From IMG/VR virus record IMGVR_UViG_3300017770_000155, positions 1 through 24,668 of that record: DNA of 24,668 nt. One strand, 5' to 3'. Position numbers and translations under genes: made by a program. The DNA is from a virus. Of the stretch, positions 1-6,451 are shown in pieces; within the stretch, counting starts at the first letter, position 1; every line of letters begins with the position of its first letter. Below the pieces are notes generated by a model that worked only from the letters and a program-made list of their open reading frames with translations, made no database searches and was not told where the DNA came from.

Positions 1-51
1 GGAAGTAGTACATAGTGTACGAAGGAACGCACTAACATTGGAGGTATTACA

Positions 52-114
52 ATGGAAGTGACTCTCAACTATCGAGGCTCGACTTACGTTAAAGTAATCA
101 AGCTAGACAAATAA
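52..114 (+). CDS. possible 20-residue peptide, convergent to the leftward operon
   Basis: An ATG at 52 lies 6 bases after a strong Shine-Dalgarno sequence (GGAGGT, 40-45) and opens a 20-codon frame ending in TAA at 112-114. The stop sits directly beside the A-run and stem of the terminator at 113-134, so that hairpin could also end this rightward message. The peptide is short and beta-prone (starts MEVTLNYRGS). No family is recognised. The ribosome site is the only real support; the coding potential of 20 codons cannot be judged alone. Confidence 0.35.
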   Translation: MEVTLNYRGSTYVKVIKLDK

Positions 115-134
115 AAAAGGGGCGACTAGCCCCT
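113..134 (-). terminator. rho-independent terminator of the leftward operon
   Basis: Read on the minus strand, a 6-bp GC-rich stem (AGGGGC / GCCCCT, 134-129 and 123-118) with the 5-base loop TAGTC is followed by a run of T. The stop codon TAG of the last leftward gene (126-128) lies inside the loop. Read rightward, the same hairpin follows the 20-codon ORF but has only a weak T tract, so it works mainly leftward. Confidence 0.85.
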
Positions 135-317
135 CTTAGTTTCATGGTAAAAAGAACCGAGATAATCAACATGTGGTTCGTTCATAAATTTTATCGCTTC
201 TACTTCTGTGTTTTTATCTATATGTAATCCACTTCCGTTTCTGCGTCCTTTAATTTCAAACCATTTACTTTCTTTTTTACCTGTATTTTTGTTTCTATAT
301 ATTACTTTTTTGTACAT
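126..317 (-). CDS. hypothetical protein, 63 aa, last gene of the leftward operon
   Basis: A small basic protein with many Lys and Arg (N-terminus MYKKVIYRNKNTGKKESKW), with no recognised family. Its start lies inside the end of the dATP/dGTP diphosphohydrolase-like gene (22-bp overlap) behind the Shine-Dalgarno-like AAAGGGAG, so it is probably translationally coupled. Its stop lies in the loop of the terminator. The basic N-terminal half followed by a more acidic and aromatic end could suit nucleic-acid binding, but that is a guess. Confidence 0.7.
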   Translation of the reverse strand: MYKKVIYRNKNTGKKESKWFEIKGRRNGSGLHIDKNTEVEAIKFMNEPHVDYLGSFYHETKRG

Positions 318-567
318 CGCACTCCCTTTGAAGGTTAGCCATAGCTCTCCAAGCCACAGCCGCCCAGTCCCCTTCTAGTAGGTGACGCATTAGTGAATCT
401 AATTCGTCTTTCGATTTGCTTTTATCCCACCAAACTTTATCTCCGTGGTGTTGCCTACTGCCTTCTACTGATTGCTTGGTTACTTCAACAATAGCATCGG
501 GAAAGTATTTAATAAACCCAGTATAGACTGGAATGCTCTTACGATGTTGTGCGTTTGTTGGTAGCAT
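295..567 (-). CDS. dATP/dGTP diphosphohydrolase-like domain protein (MazZ-like)
   Basis: At 90 aa this fits the short phage proteins annotated as dATP/dGTP diphosphohydrolase N-terminal domain, an all-alpha NTP pyrophosphohydrolase type related to MazZ. Family-like features are the N-terminal LPT..A..R...PV.TG stretch, YFPDAIVEV near residues 21-29, the QHHGD.VWWDKSKS segment (39-52), and D..DSLMRHLLEGD (54-67). The acidic and His residues of the last segment resemble the metal-binding helix. The expected activity is removal of pyrophosphate from purine dNTPs. In Z-genome phages MazZ feeds PurZ, but no PurZ is seen here, so dNTP pool control is an equally good guess. It starts in a TAATG overlap with the gene upstream. 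Confidence 0.6.
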   Translation of the reverse strand: MLPTNAQHRKSIPVYTGFIKYFPDAIVEVTKQSVEGSRQHHGDKVWWDKSKSKDELDSLMRHLLEGDWAAVAWRAMANLQRECDVQKSNI

Positions 568-776
568 TACATACCCTCGTGTTGAATGTTATCTCTAGGC
601 GGATTCTTTTGTATATAAATGTTGTCATCCTCTTGTAGAAATGACAGCTCAATATCTTCTCCGAACTGAATACTCATTGCCCTTGATGTTAAGTCCACCG
701 CATCCTCAATTGTATAAGCATCGTTGTCTTTAATCATTATCTTCATGTCATCTGTTTCAACTGTAATACCTATCAT
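567..776 (-). CDS. hypothetical protein, 69 aa
   Basis: A small acidic protein with no recognised family. It starts within the stop of the phosphoesterase gene (ATGA overlap) and ends in a TAATG overlap with the MazZ-like gene, so it sits in a tightly coupled string between two nucleotide-handling enzymes. The alternating pattern at its start (MIGITVETDDMKIMIKDND) suggests beta strands, followed by a helix (AYTIEDAVDLTSRAMS). Function unknown. Confidence 0.75.
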   Translation of the reverse strand: MIGITVETDDMKIMIKDNDAYTIEDAVDLTSRAMSIQFGEDIELSFLQEDDNIYIQKNPPRDNIQHEGM

Positions 777-1603
777 AATTCCATCATCCTGTTAATTGCT
801 ACTTCACCATTAATAATTACACCGCATCCGATAGCAGGTTTCTTACCCGCCTTGGCATACGCCATAGCATAACTACTGAAGTCAATGCCACAACCTACTT
901 GCATACCAAATATTTTAAACTTCCTTCCAACCTGCCAATCAGTATAAGCCTGAGTATGTAGGTGACCCTGCACTGTGCTCATCATATCCATCTTGCATTT
1001 AGTTCTAGCTGTGCCCGCTTCTCCGTGTATGTACTGTACACCATCGATGTCTACCTTATCTGTAAAGTACCAGTCAGGGGTTTCAAGAACCTCGGAGTAA
1101 CTCTTTATCCATCTCCTTGGTATGTGGCTAGTCTGGCTCTTACGCATAACCATACGATCATGGTTACCAATGGTAACGTAAGCGTTAGGAAACTTAGAGT
1201 ACCAACGAGCTAATCTTTCGATAGCTAAATCTAATTCATCCCTGCCGCCCATCCCATCGGGGTCAGTTTCGTGATAGCTTGCGTAGTGATTGTCAACAAC
1301 ATCGCCAATGAAAACAACAACATCTGGCTTGTGAATATCCGCAATGTCACATACGAAATCGAAATAACTTTCAAGATCAAATGGGCAGTGCAAATCACCA
1401 ATACAGAGTACAGTGTTACCCCCATTAATAATACAATCTCTTCTTTCTGTAATAGTTTCATCGTCTGATTTATCTTTCTTTAAATATCTTAGTGCTCTCT
1501 TTACACTGTCGGATGATATAGCAAACTCTAAAGCTGTTTCATATATACCGACTTCATCTACTCTATCCCTGATCTTTCTACATTTATTTAAGCTGTATGC
1601 CAT
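773..1603 (-). CDS. calcineurin-like metallophosphoesterase
   Basis: 276 aa. The metal-ligand signatures of the calcineurin-like superfamily occur in order: GDLH (69-72), GDVVD (100-104), GNHD (146-149), H193 in YIHGE, and GHLH (213-216). These would hold two metal ions for phosphoester hydrolysis. Residues 1-45 form a separate basic, helical lead with a helix-turn-helix look (YETALEFAISSDSVKRALRY), which could direct the enzyme to DNA or a partner; that part is inference. The Shine-Dalgarno GGAG lies 7 bases before the ATG. The substrate is unknown: phage relatives range from Ser/Thr phosphatases (lambda PP/NinI) to nucleases. The NinG-like gene close upstream recalls the lambda nin region. 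Confidence 0.9.
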   Translation of the reverse strand: MAYSLNKCRKIRDRVDEVGIYETALEFAISSDSVKRALRYLKKDKSDDETITERRDCIINGGNTVLCIGDLHCPFDLESYFDFVCDIADIHKPDVVVFIGDVVDNHYASYHETDPDGMGGRDELDLAIERLARWYSKFPNAYVTIGNHDRMVMRKSQTSHIPRRWIKSYSEVLETPDWYFTDKVDIDGVQYIHGEAGTARTKCKMDMMSTVQGHLHTQAYTDWQVGRKFKIFGMQVGCGIDFSSYAMAYAKAGKKPAIGCGVIINGEVAINRMMEL

Positions 1604-1694
1604 TTGTTATCTCCATTAATTCTAAGTATAAACAACCGAATAATATGCTCGTGAATAAAGCAATTACAATTGTAGATAAGAAGTAATCATTCAT
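1584..1694 (-). CDS. small single-span membrane protein, 36 aa
   Basis: A 36-codon frame starts at 1694, 7 bases after a strong GGAG site that lies inside the last codons of the NinG-like gene, and ends inside the start of the phosphoesterase gene. After the N-terminal MNDYF comes a hydrophobic stretch of about 18 residues (LSTIVIALFTSILFGCLY) and a polar tail ELMEITNGIQLK, a typical single membrane span with N-out/C-in or the reverse. It fills the only gap (1604-1686) between two tightly packed genes. It could be a small accessory membrane protein; holin is possible but unsupported because no lysis genes are near. Confidence 0.6.
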   Translation of the reverse strand: MNDYFLSTIVIALFTSILFGCLYLELMEITNGIQLK

Positions 1695-2109
1695 TTACTA
1701 TCTCCTTTATTATTTCATAATACGCTTGCCCATAGTCAGAACCATCAGCCTTAGTTGCATCGTGTAACTCAGCAAGGTCTGCTGTTGATATTTTAAATTT
1801 AAGTTTAGCCATACGCATTAGGTATTCATAACGCTCTGGAAACTTATCTTTAAACCATTCGGTAGCGTGTAGTACATCCTTGTGCCACCAATGTAAGTGA
1901 CAGTAGGAGCATAGAACCTTCATGTTAGTGGGGTCTAACTCCATATTCTTATGGGTTCCCACGTTCAGAACGTGGCTTGCGTGACAGTTACTACCTGATA
2001 CTTCTTTGTTACAACGTTGGCAGATATAATTATCACGCAACTTGACACACCGCTTCGCCTTCTCAACTAGCTTCTTGGTGTACCACGTTCTGTTGTGGGG
2101 TAATGCCAT
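1687..2109 (-). CDS. NinG/HNH-like zinc-finger nuclease
   Basis: 140 aa. It carries two zinc-binding pairs, C30-x2-C33 and C67-x2-C70, the second directly followed by H71, with the HASHVLNVG segment (43-51) between them and N62 in the DPTN loop. This Cys-pair / SH / N / CSYCH layout matches NinG (Rap)-type phage recombination proteins and related HNH endonucleases. The downstream HWWHKD...ATEWF...FPERYEYL part is also typical of that group. The likely role is Holliday-junction or branch processing during phage recombination; plain HNH endonuclease is the alternative. It starts by a 1-base overlap with the SSB-like gene, and its last codons carry the ribosome site of the small membrane protein. 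Confidence 0.75.
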   Translation of the reverse strand: MALPHNRTWYTKKLVEKAKRCVKLRDNYICQRCNKEVSGSNCHASHVLNVGTHKNMELDPTNMKVLCSYCHLHWWHKDVLHATEWFKDKFPERYEYLMRMAKLKFKISTADLAELHDATKADGSDYGQAYYEIIKEIVNE

Positions 2110-2765
2110 TAGAAGGGTATCTCCTCTAGCTCTACATTCTTGCTAGGCTCGTCCTTCTTGTACTCACCATTGAAGTAATCTTGCAAAACCTCATCAGCTT
2201 CATTAGCCAACTGTGACTCATTATCCGAAAGCTCAAACACATTGAACTTTGGCTTCCAGAATTTAATCATCTTGTTAACTTCAACCATCTCAGGCTCTCC
2301 AATCTTAACACCATCGGTAAGTAAGATCTTAGACTCTATCCATTCACTCATAGCCGCACCACCTAGGTCTAGCTTGATTGTATCCCCAAAAGAAAACTCC
2401 TCTAGGTCATCTAGCAGTGTAGCGTAGATAATCTTACGGAACTTAATCCCTTGAGATTTAAGATCACCCTTGATGTCGGCATACATACCAGATGCATAGA
2501 CCGAACTCTTACCATCTTTCCATAAGAGAACTTCGATAGGTTTATTTAAGTGATGAAGTTCACGGGTACGAGCCGTTCCCTTATCTTTAAGATACCCACC
2601 TATAACACACAGCTGATCAAGAGGTGCGAATGAAAAGTTATTTCCAATCTCGATCTTTTGTTTCTTTGCTGAGTGCCATGCTGTAAAGACACCACTAGAT
2701 GCTGACCATTCAAATGTAGCTACTGATGGATTGCTTGATGTTGTAACTGGTTTAGTTCTACTCAA
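2109..2765 (-). CDS. SSB-like single-stranded DNA-binding protein candidate
   Basis: 218 aa. The protein ends in the acidic peptide ELEEIPF (212-218), closely resembling the DDDIPF tail by which bacterial SSB recruits partners. The body is mixed beta/alpha with aromatic and basic residues (W20, W30, W82, F109, Y114) that could form an OB-like DNA-binding surface, but I see no diagnostic OB motif. The preceding acidic, disordered stretch (195-218) fits an SSB linker. It starts at TTG (2765), 7 bases after GGAG; no ATG fits as well. The position just after helicase-region genes and before NinG supports a replication or recombination role. It could also be a structural analogue unrelated to bacterial SSB. 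Confidence 0.6.
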   Translation of the reverse strand: MSRTKPVTTSSNPSVATFEWSASSGVFTAWHSAKKQKIEIGNNFSFAPLDQLCVIGGYLKDKGTARTRELHHLNKPIEVLLWKDGKSSVYASGMYADIKGDLKSQGIKFRKIIYATLLDDLEEFSFGDTIKLDLGGAAMSEWIESKILLTDGVKIGEPEMVEVNKMIKFWKPKFNVFELSDNESQLANEADEVLQDYFNGEYKKDEPSKNVELEEIPF

Positions 2766-2766
2766 C

Positions 2767-2979
2767 TTATTCTCCTTGTTCGATTAGTGAAACAACCTTA
2801 CTTAGTCTTGCCAACCAAGCAACGTGCTCGTTGTACTGCTCGCCAACATCGGCATAAGATACCTCTGGATATTCTACTCCTAGCTTTTCCGATATAGACT
2901 TTAGGCTTTCAATGATAGCTACCCTGTGAGGTGAGCTTGCGTTTGCATGTCTTTCTTCATCTGTAATTGCTACGTTCAT
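2767..2979 (-). CDS. hypothetical protein, 70 aa
   Basis: Small acidic, mainly helical protein (ESLKSISEKLG, EHVAWLARLSKVVSLIEQ) with no recognised family. It starts at ATG and its end GEQGE-stop carries the GGAG used by the TTG start of the SSB-like gene, one base downstream. That spacing makes coupled translation with the SSB-like protein likely. It could be a small partner of the replication proteins, but only the location suggests it. Confidence 0.7.
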   Translation of the reverse strand: MNVAITDEERHANASSPHRVAIIESLKSISEKLGVEYPEVSYADVGEQYNEHVAWLARLSKVVSLIEQGE

Positions 2980-2980
2980 A

Positions 2981-3256
2981 CTACTCCTTTATTAATTTTT
3001 CAAGTTTGATTATTAGTTCCTTGTAAGACTCAAGCCAAGACTTAAGATCTTGTGCTTGTCTGTTTGATACTTGCTTGGCAACATACTTAACACAAAACTC
3101 TATGTTACTAAAGTAACTGTACTTGTATGTCCTGCTGATTTCTTTTCCATTCTCTCCCCACCTAATGATGGGTTTATCTTTGTCGTAAACTCCATAGTTG
3201 TTAGAGTCTACAATTACTATCGACAATCCCTTGTGATCAAATAATTCCTTATACAT
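2981..3256 (-). CDS. hypothetical protein, 91 aa
   Basis: A basic protein of mixed structure: beta-rich N-terminal half (LSIVIVDSNNYGVYDKDKPIIRW), then a Lys-rich helical end (LESYKELIIKLEKLIKE) that may form a short coiled coil. The Shine-Dalgarno AAAGGGA lies 5 bases before ATG. A 12-codon frame (3249-3287) starts upstream and ends over this ATG; it may be a coupling leader. Family not recognised. Confidence 0.75.
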   Translation of the reverse strand: MYKELFDHKGLSIVIVDSNNYGVYDKDKPIIRWGENGKEISRTYKYSYFSNIEFCVKYVAKQVSNRQAQDLKSWLESYKELIIKLEKLIKE

Positions 3257-3283
3257 ATTTCCCTTTCGTCTGCGTTATTTGTC

Positions 3284-3349
3284 TCATTTTACTTTCAAGT
3301 AATCAAGATATTCTTGAGGATTTATACTAGTTACCCTCCCATCTAACAT
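3284..3349 (-). CDS. possible 21-codon ORF or frameshift tail of the helicase
   Basis: Downstream of the helicase stop (3327-3329) the next frame stays open and reads like a natural C-terminus (SINPQEYLDYLKVK) up to TGA at 3284-3286. It can be opened by an ATG at 3347-3349 inside the helicase gene, but no clear ribosome site precedes it. The alternative is that one base was lost or that translation shifts +1 near GAG GGT AAC, which would extend the helicase by about 15 residues. The sequence between holds a 6-bp hairpin (3303-3317). Confidence 0.3.
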   Translation of the reverse strand: MLDGRVTSINPQEYLDYLKVK

Positions 3350-4604
3350 GTTCAAATGTTTGAGTGCCCCCGTAAAATCTAAGACTCGCCATTGGACTAA
3401 TACCCTGCCTATTCTTTTGGAACTTGGCTAGTATGTGTTTACCTGAACCATCAATAGGTTCGACCCTTACTCCATTGATATCAGCACCAGTAGGCGGAAC
3501 CTCTGCCATGTATAGAATAATATCAGCAAAGTTCTCAACATCCTTAGACCAAGCCACCTGCCCTTCAGCATTCGGATGTGCTAATATAATGATTGGTATC
3601 TTTAACTGATCTCGCAAGTCTCTAAACTTACGGATGAAGTCATCATACATAATAGTCTTGCTCTGATACTGCTTCCCTCCATCTGATATAGATAGTAGGT
3701 TGTCAATAAAGATAGCATCAATACCATTACGAGCCTCGGCTGTTGCCCACAGTATGATATCATCTATAGTCATAGCCTTATCCCTTATGCAAAGGTTAAG
3801 TGCCTTGATATTTTTAACGGCTTCTCTTGATCGTGACTCCTCATCGTTAGTGATATGACCCCTAGTTCTCATAGTAAAGGTAGTGACCTGACCTACATGA
3901 GCAATGAACCTAGGTGCTAACTCTTTCTTTAACATCTCAATAGATGCAAGAGGTGTACGCAACCCGCTTTGGTGTGATGCGGCTATCCACTGCAACATCA
4001 TTGCCGTCTTACCAGTTGATCGTGGGGCGTGGAAGATCATAAGGTCTGAACTCATCTTACCTAGATGCCTAGTCCATTCATTACACCACCAACCGAAGTG
4101 ACCAACCTTACCTTTGGCACAATCTTCGATGAAGTTATTAGCCAACTCATCAATCTCAAGCTCTTGGCTATCGCTAGACAAGCTCAACTCCATGCCTGTT
4201 AGGTCTTGTACAGTAGTTGTTAGAGAACTTTTGCCATCATAGGCAACTCGTAACCCATCCTCTAGGATAGATATCTCTCTACGCAAATCACTGGTACGCT
4301 TTACCTCACTTGCATAATGCTGTGAGTGTGCTGATATTAGAGCCGCATCTTGAAGCTCGATTAGATAATCCTGTCCACCTATACGACCCATAAGATTATT
4401 CTTTTCTAGGTACTGGTAGATGGTGAGCGGGTCTATAACATCGCCCGCCTTGTACATATTAGAGAGTGATTCCCATAATAATTCATTCTTTCTATCATAG
4501 AAATCGGATGAGTATAGGTCTACTCCGCTAAACACATTTGAGTCTAGCAGAACAGAACCTAACACACCCTTCTCACTCTCAATGGAATGAGGTACTGTTT
4601 TCAA
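3327..4604 (-). CDS. DnaB-like replicative helicase
   Basis: 425 aa, somewhat shorter than bacterial DnaB. The N-terminal DnaB domain is clear (PHSIESEKGVLGSVLLD, then VIDPLTIYQYLEK and GGQDYLIEL, residues 5-85). The RecA-like ATPase domain has Walker A APRSTGKT (193-200), SIEM (221-224), Walker B IFIDNL (298-303), and a C-terminal K..KNRQG (394-401) arginine-finger segment. Where DnaB usually has a Gln-containing LSQLNR, this protein has LAHPNA (341-346). It should unwind DNA at the fork as a ring, loaded by the winged-helix protein encoded just upstream. The start is TTG (4604), 8 bases after AAGGA and overlapping that protein's TGA; no better ATG exists. Confidence 0.92.
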   Translation of the reverse strand: MKTVPHSIESEKGVLGSVLLDSNVFSGVDLYSSDFYDRKNELLWESLSNMYKAGDVIDPLTIYQYLEKNNLMGRIGGQDYLIELQDAALISAHSQHYASEVKRTSDLRREISILEDGLRVAYDGKSSLTTTVQDLTGMELSLSSDSQELEIDELANNFIEDCAKGKVGHFGWWCNEWTRHLGKMSSDLMIFHAPRSTGKTAMMLQWIAASHQSGLRTPLASIEMLKKELAPRFIAHVGQVTTFTMRTRGHITNDEESRSREAVKNIKALNLCIRDKAMTIDDIILWATAEARNGIDAIFIDNLLSISDGGKQYQSKTIMYDDFIRKFRDLRDQLKIPIIILAHPNAEGQVAWSKDVENFADIILYMAEVPPTGADINGVRVEPIDGSGKHILAKFQKNRQGISPMASLRFYGGTQTFEHVRWEGN

Positions 4605-5236
4605 TTTAAGAATCCTTTCATTTCTTTGGTTATCTCTTGTTTAACTTCTTCTACTATCACATCTTCCCATATACGATTGATAGGGTTGATCCAACCTTGG
4701 AAGTCTTTCCTATACTTAGGCTCACGACTGGCTATGTAAGGAGGGATAGCTAACTGTATGTTAAACTTCTCCCCCTCGCTTAGTTTCTTCCAGTATCGTT
4801 TAGCTGTAGTCTTGTTACCTTTTCTGCCATACTGAATCCAACACTCTTCAAATAGAGTATCTGTTTTAGTATCTTCTTTAGTATCTTGTATAGGTTCAGC
4901 GTTCTTACGATCTCCATTTGGTGAATCTACAATATCGATATTCAAAGTGTACCACTTCGTTCTATCGTAACCAACCTTATTGTAGTTACCTGCCAATAGG
5001 ATACCTTCCTGCTCCATACTCCTAAGTAATCGATGTAGCTTATGAGTAGACCAGTAGGGGTAATGCTTATGCATATCCTCTACGCTTTGAAACATCCACA
5101 CATGCCCATCGTGATAGCTATCCTTCTTGTTTGTATTCTGTTTACACCAGAATCTTATGTGCTGTATAAGTATCGCTCTATCTATACCATACTGCACCGC
5201 TTCGGCTACATTGAAAGCATGTGCTGATTTATCCAT
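4601..5236 (-). CDS. phage replication initiator / helicase-loader-like protein (winged helix)
   Basis: 211 aa. Residues 1-100 match the winged-helix DNA-binding domain of phage replication proteins: FNVAEAVQYGIDRAILIQHIRFW, a W.YQS-type turn (HVWMFQSVEDM), YPYWSTHKLHRLLRSMEQEGIL as recognition helix, and the wing GNYNKVGYDRTKWYTL. A charged linker (103-127) leads to a second domain, FEECWIQYGRKGNKTTAKRYWKKLS, followed by FQGWINPINRIWED, a layout common in DnaB-associated phage loaders and initiators (lambda O / P22 gp18 style in role). It likely binds the origin and recruits the DnaB-like helicase, whose gene overlaps its stop. The 14-bp repeats at 9352-9463 are its natural candidate target; that link is inference. 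Confidence 0.85.
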   Translation of the reverse strand: MDKSAHAFNVAEAVQYGIDRAILIQHIRFWCKQNTNKKDSYHDGHVWMFQSVEDMHKHYPYWSTHKLHRLLRSMEQEGILLAGNYNKVGYDRTKWYTLNIDIVDSPNGDRKNAEPIQDTKEDTKTDTLFEECWIQYGRKGNKTTAKRYWKKLSEGEKFNIQLAIPPYIASREPKYRKDFQGWINPINRIWEDVIVEEVKQEITKEMKGFLN

Positions 5237-5459
5237 TAACCTCTGCCTCCTTGCCTACTGGTTTGCGTCTTACATAACATATATCTTCACCCTTATCGTT
5301 AGTAGTTTCTACTACACTGAATCCCTCACCCATTCTATCTACCTCCTTGTAGCACCACTCAAGGTAGGTGTACACATGGTACTGGTTTGCACCAATCGGC
5401 TCAATGCTAGGGTGTTCGTAGGTCACAGCCCACACATCTTCTGTTTTTACATACGGCAT
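5229..5459 (-). CDS. hypothetical protein, 76 aa
   Basis: Small mixed protein with several aromatic residues (VWAVTYEHP, YHVYTYLEWCYKEV) and a basic tail (YVRRKPVGKEAE). Not recognised. It starts behind AAAGGAAATGTT and its end overlaps the start of the initiator gene by 8 bases; its last codons carry the initiator's ribosome site (GGAGGCAGAGG). It is probably co-translated with the initiator. Confidence 0.7.
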   Translation of the reverse strand: MPYVKTEDVWAVTYEHPSIEPIGANQYHVYTYLEWCYKEVDRMGEGFSVVETTNDKGEDICYVRRKPVGKEAEVNG

Positions 5460-5471
5460 AACATTTCCTTT

Positions 5472-5861
5472 CTACATATAGTCAAGTGATACAGTCACAC
5501 TCAACACTTTTTCTTGATCATCATCTAATTGAACACGACCTATCTTACCAATCACTTCAGTGTGGTTTCTAAATAGATCACTTATGATATTGCTACGGAT
5601 AAGATCAGTGATTGCATAACGCTCTCTCTGATTCTTGTATGCCCGTAGATCATTATCCTCCTCAGCTTTCTTTATGTACTTCTTAATGGTGTTAAGGCAT
5701 GGGATGTATCCAACCACCCCTTCCTCATGAACCACCATCAATGCGTACTCTTGCTGTTGATACTTGTTGTTTACATCGTGCACCACCCGCACTTCGTCCC
5801 CCACCTGAATAGTTAAGGGGACTACTATGCTTTGGATTCCTGATAGGTTAATACTAGTCAT
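5472..5861 (-). CDS. hypothetical protein with HIRAN-like segment
   Basis: 129 aa. Residues 10-65 show a pattern seen in HIRAN domains: a beta strand and glycine (VPLTIQVGDEVRVVHD), N.Y near 32-34, a small-residue strand (YALMVVHEEG), then GVVGYIPCLNTIKKYIKKAEE. HIRAN modules bind single-stranded DNA ends and occur with helicases and nucleases. The rest is helical, then a beta-rich end. The resemblance is weak and the protein could be unrelated. It starts inside the stop of the next upstream gene, with GGAGG 11 bases before the ATG. Confidence 0.65.
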   Translation of the reverse strand: MTSINLSGIQSIVVPLTIQVGDEVRVVHDVNNKYQQQEYALMVVHEEGVVGYIPCLNTIKKYIKKAEEDNDLRAYKNQRERYAITDLIRSNIISDLFRNHTEVIGKIGRVQLDDDQEKVLSVTVSLDYM

Positions 5862-6051
5862 TGAATTTTAACCTCCACTCATCGTGACCAATCTCTGCAT
5901 CGATCATCTCTTGCGTAGGGTGTTCGTCTTGTAGTTTAGTAACAACCCAGTCAGCAATATACATTGCCTCCTCGACTGTGTACTCTAAGCCCGATATGTT
6001 GAAGCCTCGGTCTGTTCGTTCGATCTCTAAGTTTGCTTTTGCTAGTGTCAT
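5854..6051 (-). CDS. hypothetical protein, 65 aa
   Basis: A small acidic protein: beta-hairpin-like start (ANLEIERTDRGFNISGLEYT) then a helix (VEEAMYIADWVVTKLQDE). Not recognised. ATGA overlap with the 42-codon gene upstream and overlap with the HIRAN-like gene downstream place it in a coupled chain. Confidence 0.7.
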   Translation of the reverse strand: MTLAKANLEIERTDRGFNISGLEYTVEEAMYIADWVVTKLQDEHPTQEMIDAEIGHDEWRLKFND

Positions 6052-6176
6052 TTTTCACCTTCTTTCATTTGCTTTAACGCTTTTAGTTGCATCTTTTTTG
6101 CTTCTAGTTGCTTGGCGTGAAACTCAATCGAATATTCTAGGTCTTTAATCATTTCGTTTAGTGCATCATTATTCAT
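6048..6176 (-). CDS. small coiled-coil-like protein, 42 aa
   Basis: An ATG at 6176 opens 42 codons that end in an ATGA overlap with the next gene. The product is one long charged helix (MNNDALNEMIKDLEYSIEF, then HAKQLEAKKMQLKALKQMK), with heptad-like spacing of L/I/M. A GGAA-type ribosome site lies within the end of the gene upstream. It is too small for standard gene callers. It could be a small dimerising partner; function unknown. Confidence 0.6.
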   Translation of the reverse strand: MNNDALNEMIKDLEYSIEFHAKQLEAKKMQLKALKQMKEGEK

Positions 6177-6283
6177 TCCATTTCCTTTTCTGTTTGTATT
6201 TTTGATAATTCAAGTGAGTAATCTTCTTCTTCTTCTTCATAACCCCAGTAAGAATCTGGTGGGTCGATGGGTGGGTCAATCAT
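6173..6283 (-). CDS. small acidic protein, 36 aa
   Basis: An ATG at 6283 follows AAAGGATAAAT and opens a 36-codon frame. The product begins with a proline repeat (IDPPIDPPDSYWGY) and then has five Glu in a row and a charged helix. Its TGA overlaps the start of the 42-codon gene. The strong ribosome site and tight coupling support it. No family is recognised. Confidence 0.55.
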   Translation of the reverse strand: MIDPPIDPPDSYWGYEEEEEDYSLELSKIQTEKEME

Positions 6284-6304
6284 ATTTATCCTTTCAATAA
6301 CTAT

Positions 6305-6333
6305 TTTTATTACAATTCATTAGTGCCCGTCAA
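6305..6333 (-). promoter_or_regulatory. candidate leftward internal promoter
   Basis: On the minus strand TTGACG (6333-6328) is followed after 16-18 bases by an A-rich box (AATAAA/TAAAAA), about 20 bases before the ribosome site of the 36-codon gene. It falls in one of the few gaps of the leftward block. Only the -35 box is good. Confidence 0.25.
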
Positions 6334-6450
6334 CTATATTCGTGCACCAGTTTCGTTGATAAGTTGTCTAAACTCCTTGTCATTGTACAAGTCCTCAAAC
6401 ATTCTCAACTCTTCCTCTCGCTCTGATATTTTATTTACTTCTTCTGGCAT
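6334..6450 (-). CDS. small acidic protein, 38 aa
   Basis: An ATG at 6450 lies behind GAAGGAGAATAAA and opens 38 codons. The product is rich in Glu and Asp (PEEVNKISEREEELRMFEDL), helical in appearance, ending NETGARI. The stop of the zinc-ribbon-like gene upstream falls in its ribosome-site region, so the two are coupled. Not recognised. Confidence 0.55.
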   Translation of the reverse strand: MPEEVNKISEREEELRMFEDLYNDKEFRQLINETGARI

Positions 6451-6451
6451 T

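Noticed and set aside
5127-5489. 120-codon plus-strand frame
   Set aside because: It lies opposite the initiator gene, is hydrophobic and Cys/His-rich as antisense frames often are, and lacks a ribosome site.
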